From Willaertia magna (Eukaryota; Heterolobosea; Eutetramitea; Acrasida; Naegleriidae), in NCBI GenBank assembly GCA_902984215.1, contig CADWAF010004284.1, positions 1 through 24,988 of the forward strand: a stretch of DNA of 24,988 nucleotides. Reading direction: 5' to 3'. This document shows positions 19,509 through 24,988 of the stretch, piece by piece. Position 1 is the first letter of the stretch, and every line of letters begins with the position of its first letter. Both the position numbers and the translations under genes were made by a program. The notes under the pieces were generated by a model. The model did not search any database, was not told the DNA's origin, and saw only the letters and a list, made by a program, of their open reading frames with translations.

Positions 19509-20567
19509 CTTAATAATTTCACACAAAATTCATAAGAACCTAACGTTAGAACGGCTGCTGGTACAACTCTCACCAGATTTGTTCCCATTCCTCTATAAAA
19601 ACCTTTTATTCCCTCCTCAGTATAAATTCTCTTAACAGCATCCCTCATTCCTTTATACGGTTCATAATTTCCTCCTATTTGAATATCTTTACCATGTGCA
19701 TGATCTTGGAATCTGCTCCTCAAAACTTCATGAGGATAGGCAACAACACTAGCTATACATTTACTGACAGATCCAGCAATCATTATTTCCAACATACTAT
19801 TACTTTCTTTATTATGTTTTAATCTTAGTGACTTTTTAAAGTATTCTATAAAGTGTTAAAAAAGATATTCTAGATTTTAACTTACCATACAATGGAAATT
19901 GAACTCCAACGTGAATTAAGCCGAAAAACGATGGTATTAATCCTCTGTACAATCCCCTTATTCCTTCGTTTTTAAGAATCTCCCTAAAAGCATGGAAAGT
20001 ATTTCTATATTGTTTTTCTACTTGTGTTTGCATTCTAGTTTTTATGACCCACATTGGTGATGTCACAATTGATGTAAGTGCTCCACTCAACATTGAACTA
20101 GCCATATGATTTAAAGATTCATGATTTGCTAATGGTTTAGCGAAAACTTCCTTTAAATATTCATAAGATGTAAAATACACTGCCCAATTAGGAACATATC
20201 CCAATAGATTGGTTCCCAAACCTTTGTACAAACTAGAAAATCCTTCTGTGTGAACCATTTGTCTCATTGTTGGTAATATTCCTCTATATAATTGTTTTTC
20301 GGGATGATGATGTGAATAGTGGGCTTTATGAGGAATACGTTGTATCATTAATCTTGTTTTAACAACATCCAGAGGTGCTAATGCCACAGCTGTTATTACA
20401 CCACTCACACTTCCAGAAACTGCGTTAACATATTGATCGTGGAATCGATGTTCTTTCTCTTTCATTTTTTCTTCATCTACTTCTCGCGTATATGGATGAA
20501 GGACATAGTGATACAGAAAGTACTCAATCCCCCTGAGTGAATGTTCTTGTTGATGTTGGTGGGACAT
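19505..20567 (-). CDS. Mitochondrial carrier (SLC25), NAD+/pyrimidine nucleotide/folate-type subgroup
   Basis: Two exons, 20567-19886 and 19845-19505, with a 40-nt GTAAGT...TATAG intron. Splicing restores QFPLYEYFKK at the end of the fourth helix and gives 340 residues, about the length of a three-repeat carrier with a short N-terminal extension. The family exchanges metabolites across the mitochondrial inner membrane. The three signature motifs are PLDVVKTR (65-72), PMWVIKTR (171-178) and PHEVLRSR (265-272). A Trp in the second motif, YPHEVxRxR in the third, and GYVPNWAVYFTSYE mark the subgroup that moves NAD+, FAD/folate or pyrimidine nucleotides (Ndt1, Rim2, SLC25A32/33/36). The exact substrate cannot be settled from sequence alone. 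The TAG stop overlaps the MSH4 TAA by bases 19506-19507, and the two coding regions overlap over 19505-19508. Confidence 0.87.
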
Positions 20568-20788
20568 TTTGATTAAGAGAAGATTACTTTTTATTCCTTA
20601 GCAAGTCCTTACAAACAAAGATTCTTTTTAAAATTTTTTGATTGTTTTTACTATCACCATCATCTGCCAAATATTTATAATTACTTAAAATTATTAAATT
20701 AGCAACTTTTTTTTAGTTTTTCTTCTTTCTAAATTTTACTTTCCTAATTGAATTGACCTGCAGCGTTATGAAAATCATGATTATATTT
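20568..20788. promoter_or_regulatory. Spacer: methyltransferase-like 3' end and carrier promoter
   Basis: These 221 AT-rich bases lie between two minus-strand genes. TATAAATA reads on the minus strand at 20672-20679, 105 bases upstream of the carrier ATG, and could be a TATA box. I see no gene or structured RNA. Confidence 0.35.
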
Positions 20789-21944
20789 TTATACTTGTTC
20801 ATGTTTAATGACAACCATTACTTCAGCCTGTAAATTAGATAAGTTAGGCCAATAAGATAAATAAATGTATTGTTGATTTTCCTCTTTTTTTTGAAATTCC
20901 TTTACAATATTTTCAATATATAATAATGCTTTCTTTGAATAATCAATAACATCTACAAATACAAATATAGAATTACCTTTTGCATTTTCAAATAAATTTT
21001 TCCAAAATATTCCATCATTTTGTTTACAAAGATAAGAAGTTTCATTACAAACATAACTGAAAATAAAAATATCAAATTCATTTACATTTTCTTTTAAATG
21101 TCTATTTAAAGAATTCTCAAAATCTTTTGTAACATCACATCTTTGAAAAGTTAAACTCATTACCTCTTCATTTACAATTAATTGTAATCTATCTAAATAA
21201 TTCTTCCAACTTTTCTCTAAATCATATAAAACACAATCTATTTTTAGATTATCTAATTTTATATTATTTTGATATAATTTTTTTAAATAATTTTCATACA
21301 ATACAACAAAACAACTTGCATCATTTCCAGGTCCACCTCCAATTGACGTAATTTTTAAAGTATCTTTTTGTAATAAATTTTGTAAAAAATTATATAAAAA
21401 AATTTCTTTAAATTCACTTCCCGCCAAACTACCATTCTTCACTTTCTCCAACAATAAACCTTTAACGGAAATAATTGGCGGTAAACCCTTAAACGATGTT
21501 TTTAAAAAATATTCCATCACTTGATATAACAATAAAGAACGTTTCTTAAATTTTGTTTGATAATATTGATAATGTAAGGCTAACGTTGTGAATTTTATTC
21601 CTTTTGTATCTGAACTAGTCGCTAATAATTTCATTTGTTCCGCTGCTTTTCCTCTTTCTTCTTCGGTAAAGGGTTTATATTGATTTAATTTACGGACTTC
21701 ATCTAAAATATGTTCTTGAGCTTCATCGAACCAATTTACTGTTTATTATTTATTCAATTCATTAGTGGTGATTTAAATATTTGATATAGGTCATATTTTT
21801 TGAATTTGAACTACTAATGCATTACTTACCTGAATTTCTTGACGTTTTTATTAATGTACATGTATTTGAAGATGGTACGGTAGATGTTTGTTTTGTTTTA
21901 TTATTATTACTTGTTGAATTACTATTAGACTTTTGTTTTTTCAT
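20789..21944 (-). CDS. Putative class I SAM-dependent methyltransferase
   Basis: Two exons, 21944-21830 and 21738-20789, with a 91-nt intron starting GTAAGT, ending AAACAG and containing a CACTAAT branch-like word. The spliced product has 354 residues. The first 38 residues are polar and low-complexity. The middle starts WFDEAQEHILDEVRKL. The Rossmann-type features are motif I ITSIGGGPGND (residues 168-178, the SAM loop), the end of strand 2 CVLYDLEKSW (about 207-216), where the acidic residues would bind the ribose, motif III FQRCDVTK (about 236-243), then FDIFIFSYVCNETSYL and SIFVFVDVID. Substrate unknown. The fungal 25S rRNA methyltransferases of the Bmt5/Bmt6 type have similar architecture but I cannot assign it to them. 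The gene is much richer in A+T than PSME4 or SMC1. Start ATG 21944 is chosen because the spliced frame runs on without a stop. Confidence 0.65.
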
Positions 21945-22183
21945 TCTATTTTTTTTTAATGAATTTCAAGTTTCTTTCTTGGGCTAATTCAAATTTTAAA
22001 TGATTCAAATGTCATGCACAAATATTACTCAGATGCTTGATTAATATTCAAAAAGTAAATAAGATGATAATTATCTATTTGACATAATATTAAACCACCA
22101 ATTTAACTTTGATTATTAATTAAACTTAATTTATTTACTAGAATATTTTCAAAAAAAGTAATGTACAAAAAGAAGTTTTGAAC
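21945..22183. promoter_or_regulatory. Spacer: RAD23 3' end and methyltransferase-like promoter
   Basis: These 239 very AT-rich bases lie between two minus-strand genes. I see no convincing TATA box, gene or RNA structure. Confidence 0.3.
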
Positions 22184-23429
22184 TTATTGATTGCCTCCTT
22201 GGTTTCCACCTTGATTTTCATCTTCTTCTTCTTCCATTCCACCAAAACGATCTTTACTTTCAAAAAGATAATTAGCAGCCATTTCTTGATTTCTGTCACA
22301 AGCTAAATAAGCTTCTAATGCTTCATGTTTAGAAAATCCAAGACCAACTAATTCATTAATTTTTCTATCATCTTCTTGAGTAATATAAATTGTTCCAGGA
22401 GGAGGTGTAGGCAAATTACCTTCTTGTTGACCACCACCTGTAGCAGTAGTACCACCAGTTGTAGTTCCACCAGTTGTACCTGTTTGAGTAGTTGTTGGTT
22501 GTTCATTAATAATCTCTAAAAACTCTCTTGGATTAGATTGAATAATTTGATATAATTCGGGACTCACTTGAGAGACATGTTGTAAAAATTCACGTAAAAG
22601 AACTGGATTTTGTCTAATTGCGTTTCTTAAATTATTTAATTGTGGGGATAAGTTAAAAAGATCTCGTAAGCTAAAGCCTTGTTGGTTTCCTAATCCTGCT
22701 TCTAAGCCTTGAGGTAATCCACCACCTTGTTGACCTGTTGTTGTTCCTTGTTGTTGAGTTAAACCTACACCTTCTTCTTGCATCATTCCTTTAACTTCTT
22801 CAGGTATTCCGGAAATTAAATAGTCAGCTGCAAGACCTCTATCATAGAATGCAGCCTTCATACATTCATCAATATCTTTTCTTTCATAACCCATTTCTAA
22901 GAAACATTGTACTGCTTCATCATATTCAGTTGTTCCAGGACCATTAGGGAAGCCTTGAAGAGATGTGGTTTGAGGTGCAGTTGTAGTACCTGTAGTTGCC
23001 GATGGGGTTGTAGAAGGTGTTGTAGTTGTAGTAGTGGTGGTCGGTGCAGGGGTTGTGGTTGTTGTAGGTTCGGTTGTTGTTGATGTTGTTGTTTCTTCTT
23101 TCTTTGGTTTAGTTTGTGTGTGGGCTTTCTTCTTTGCAACAACAATAAGTGCAATACTAGATTGGATTCCTGCTGCTTCAACTGTTTCTCCATCGTTTAA
23201 TTCTCTTCCTCCATAAATTAATTTCATACCAGCAGCGGAATATTCAGTATTTTCTTCAATTTTTTGTTTAACAGAAGAAATCTATTAGAAAATATATTAA
23301 GACGAATAAAGAATTAAATAAAAATATTAATAAAACTATATATTATTGTATCATCCTACTTACATTCTCTGTTGGTTCTACATCAAGGTTAAATTGTCTC
23401 TTCGTAACAGTCTTAAAAGTTAATTGCAT
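22184..23429 (-). CDS. RAD23: RAD23 ubiquitin receptor / nucleotide excision repair protein
   Basis: Two exons, 23429-23364 and 23281-22184, with an 82-nt GTAAGT...AATAG intron, giving 387 residues. Rad23 carries ubiquitinated proteins to the 26S proteasome and stabilises the damage-recognition protein XPC/Rad4 in nucleotide excision repair. The full domain order is present: ubiquitin-like domain (1-72; MQLTFKTVTKRQFNLDV and GMKLIYGGRELNDGETV), a Thr-rich linker (about 86-129), UBA1 (about 140-180, with FLEMGYERKDI), XPC-binding/STI1 domain (about 225-282, with LRNAIRQNPVLLREFLQ) and UBA2 (about 325-365, with VGLGFSKHEALEAYLACD). The first exon supplies the N-terminal strand of the ubiquitin fold, which confirms the intron. 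The tail after UBA2 is Glu-rich and ends with GGNQ repeats. Confidence 0.94.
22961..23092 (-). repeat. Threonine-rich low-complexity linker in RAD23
   Basis: Codons for about 44 residues, mainly Thr with Pro, Ala and Ser (ACA/ACT/ACC runs), lie between the ubiquitin-like domain and UBA1. Rad23 linkers are normally flexible and variable. A repeat of this kind is prone to length change between strains. Confidence 0.7.
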
Positions 23430-23785
23430 TTTTGATCTTTTCTTTTTGAAAAAAAATTAATCAAAATTTACATCAAGCAAAAAACCCATTCAAAATATTT
23501 TGTTTTTATTTTTAGTACTATTCCGTAAAAGAATTGTTTGACTTGACAAACAAACCTGAAAAGATTTTTGAAGTAATTTTTTAAAGAGTTTGCTTAAAGT
23601 AATAATGTATGCGTTTTAAGTAAGGAAGAAGATTTGTGTGTTATTTGTATAGATTTACTTTATTGTGTTTTTTAATTATTTCAGTTGACCAAATTTTTAT
23701 TGTTCATTTAATTATTCTTTCAAAGTTCACGCGTCAAAAAAAAATCAATATTGTTCCAAGTTCAATTTTTGTAATATTTTCCAAA
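23430..23785. promoter_or_regulatory. Spacer: RAD23 promoter and 3' end of the 144-aa orphan
   Basis: These 356 bases lie between two minus-strand genes. They hold ACGCGT at 23729-23734, followed by an A9 run, but it lies about 300 bases from the RAD23 ATG. A plus-strand open frame here has no gene-like features. I see nothing else. Confidence 0.35.
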
Positions 23786-24220
23786 TTATTTGTTATTTCC
23801 TGTAATTTTATTCACAATGTCACGACTAAAATCCTTAAATGCCTTAACAGTTGGATGTTCTTGAATTTCTTTTAAAAATCTATTTAACTTATCCTCTTCG
23901 CCATGACGCGTAATATTATTATTATTATTAGTAGAACGTGTCATTATCTCAATATTTTGAATATTACTACTTGTCGGTGATGATGGCGATAGTGAAGAAA
24001 ATATTAAAGCCTCTTTTAATTTTTGTTCGTTTTTAATTATTTCCCTTTTAAAATCAAATAAATTTCTTGTATAATCATCAATCTCTTTTCTACATTGATA
24101 TTTATTTTGTGTTTTCTCCATACATTCCATAATCTTTGCTAATAACTTGGCATTAGTTTGTAAATAATAATTGCAGGCATCTTCATTGTTGTGAAATTCC
24201 ATTCTTTTAGTTTCCGACAT
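23786..24220 (-). CDS. Hypothetical 144-residue charged helical protein
   Basis: I do not recognise this gene. The open frame from ATG 24220 encodes 144 residues with no signal peptide or membrane segment. Residues 13-75 look like a charged helical hairpin or coiled coil with three cysteines (16, 33, 43). Cys33 and Cys43 form a single CX9C spacing, but a matching second pair is missing, so a CHCH-type mitochondrial protein is not supported. Residues 77-103 are Ser/Asn-rich and probably disordered. The end (LNRFLKEIQEHPTVKAFKDF) is another helix. The codon pattern and a 231-bp divergent spacer with the RCC1-like gene favour a real gene. Confidence 0.6.
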   Translation of the reverse strand: MSETKRMEFHNNEDACNYYLQTNAKLLAKIMECMEKTQNKYQCRKEIDDYTRNLFDFKREIIKNEQKLKEALIFSSLSPSSPTSSNIQNIEIMTRSTNNNNNITRHGEEDKLNRFLKEIQEHPTVKAFKDFSRDIVNKITGNNK

Positions 24221-24451
24221 TTTTTTTAATTGAAGTCAATCAAAACTGTTTCTCGGCTGTTCGCTAGTTTTCAATTGTTAAATTTTCCAATCAAAATTGG
24301 TATGAGTAATAAAATATCTTTATTGTAAAAATTATACAGTGTTTTGTCGTAGATGAATTTAGTTTTTCTGTTGTAAAAAAATCCTTCTCAACTACTCTTT
24401 TTTGTAATCTGTTGTAATTTCACGCATAAAAAAAAATCAACAATAAAAAAA
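24221..24451. promoter_or_regulatory. Divergent promoter between the 144-aa orphan and the RCC1-like gene
   Basis: These 231 AT-rich bases lie between two start codons facing away from each other. TTCACGCATAAAAAAAAATC lies just before the RCC1-like ATG and resembles a word at 23726-23748. No clear TATA box is seen. Confidence 0.4.
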
Positions 24452-24988
24452 ATGGAAATACTTGTCATTTCAAGAGAAAAACCCACACTTCTTCCTGTTC
24501 CATTTGATAAAACCATTAAATTTGTAGATTATGGACGTAATCAACTTGTAATTGTTACAAATACAAATGAAATTTATCAATTTGATGGTACTAGTACCTA
24601 TGGAGTCACTAAACTAGGAAATTTACCTTTTACAAATATAACACATTTAAATTGTTCTTCTGGATCTATAATTATTGTAAATGAAAATAATGAAATATTT
24701 ATTAAAGGAATATTTTATGAAAGAGGAAACAAAAAAGAGTTTATTAAAGTAAATAATATTTTATTAAAAGAAAAAATTAAATATTTAAGATTAAGAAAAA
24801 ATTATTTTTTAATTTTAACAACAAATAATTCTCTTTTTGGATTTGGTGATAATAAATATGGTCAATTAGGTTTAGAAAAAGAAAAAGAAACGAAAAATGA
24901 TAGTATCATCAATTATAGTTGCTTTAATGATGTTCAATTACAAAAAATTGATAATATTCAATTACAAATTAAAGATGTAAAATGTTCA
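24452..24988 (+). CDS. RCC1-repeat (beta-propeller) protein, 5' part only
   Basis: The frame opens at ATG 24452 and is still open at the right edge (179 codons seen). The clear family mark is SLFGFGDNKYGQLGLE at residues 127-142, the core of an RCC1 blade (usual LYxWGxNxxGQLGxG). It is followed by QLQIKDVKCS, which matches the start of the next blade (xxVxxVxCG). Earlier segments (NTNEIYQFDG, NENNEIFIKG) have the spacing of weaker blades. RCC1-fold proteins include the Ran exchange factor and many ubiquitin-ligase or signalling subunits. The weak blades argue against Ran-specific RCC1. No intron is visible in this part. Confidence 0.75.
   Translation, partial: MEILVISREKPTLLPVPFDKTIKFVDYGRNQLVIVTNTNEIYQFDGTSTYGVTKLGNLPFTNITHLNCSSGSIIIVNENNEIFIKGIFYERGNKKEFIKVNNILLKEKIKYLRLRKNYFLILTTNNSLFGFGDNKYGQLGLEKEKETKNDSIINYSCFNDVQLQKIDNIQLQIKDVKCS

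Noticed and set aside
22897..23193. Alternative frames over the RAD23 linker (Gln/Pro-rich minus, Val/Gly-rich plus)
   Set aside because: These are frame-shifted readings of the ACA/ACT/ACC repeat. The RAD23 frame has all four domains in order.
23636..23875. 79-codon plus-strand frame in the spacer before RAD23
   Set aside because: It is hydrophobic, Ile/Phe-rich sequence typical of random AT-rich DNA, and overlaps the 3' end of the orphan gene antisense.
23729..23910. ACGCGT (MluI cell-cycle box) at 23729 and about 23905 as cell-cycle sites
   Set aside because: The second is inside coding sequence, the first is about 300 bases from RAD23, and one or two chance copies are expected in 25 kb at this base composition.
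1..24988. tRNA, rRNA, CRISPR, transposon or viral insertion
   Set aside because: No tRNA-like stem set with a T-loop word, no repeat-spacer array, no terminal inverted repeats, and no integrase, transposase or polymerase frames were seen.

Overview
The window is nuclear DNA from an AT-rich, gene-dense protist. It carries twelve protein genes in about 25 kb. Two are cut by the window edges: the gamma-glutamyltransferase-like gene at the left and the RCC1-like gene at the right. Spliceosomal introns are short (38-91 nt) and start GTAAGT or GTATGT and end AG. Stops are standard, with TAA, TAG and TGA all used at natural gene ends. Every recognisable protein is eukaryotic. The mix fits a free-living amoeboid or flagellate protist: cofilin, PA200, cohesin SMC1, a centrin-binding Sfi1-like protein, meiotic MSH4, an SLC25 carrier, Rad23 and RCC1 repeats. 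A heterolobosean such as Naegleria or a relative is my best guess from base composition, gene style and intron size, but this is inference. I see no tRNA, rRNA, transposon, CRISPR array or long repeat.

Layout, left to right. (1) Minus strand, 1-3094: a secreted gamma-glutamyltransferase-like gene running off the left edge and broken by one in-frame TAG, then a two-exon gene that looks like a MoxR-type AAA fold without its ATP-binding motifs. (2) A divergent intergenic region with a TATA-like box, then an ADF/cofilin gene (plus). (3) Two large intronless minus-strand genes, PSME4/PA200 (5.7 kb) and SMC1 (3.9 kb). (4) A 108-bp head-to-head promoter with E2F-like GGCG elements, then an eight-exon Sfi1-like centrin-binding gene (plus). 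Its stop overlaps the start of MSH4 by four bases (ATGA). (5) MSH4 (plus) converges on an SLC25 carrier (minus), and their coding ends overlap by four bases. (6) Minus-strand series: carrier, a class I methyltransferase-like protein, RAD23 and a 144-aa orphan. (7) Plus strand at the right edge: the start of an RCC1-repeat protein.

Functionally, several genes concern chromosomes and cell division (SMC1 cohesin, Sfi1-like basal body/centrosome scaffold, MSH4 meiotic crossover factor). Two concern the proteasome (PA200 activator, Rad23 shuttle). The SMC1/Sfi1-like pair is the best candidate for real co-regulation, because the two genes share one very short promoter. Apart from that I see no evidence that the cluster is a single system. 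The points most worth a second look are the MoxR-like pseudo-ATPase, the interrupted and catalytically altered GGT-like gene, the ATGA overlap of two eukaryotic genes, and the concentration of tiny introns in one gene next to two intronless giants.
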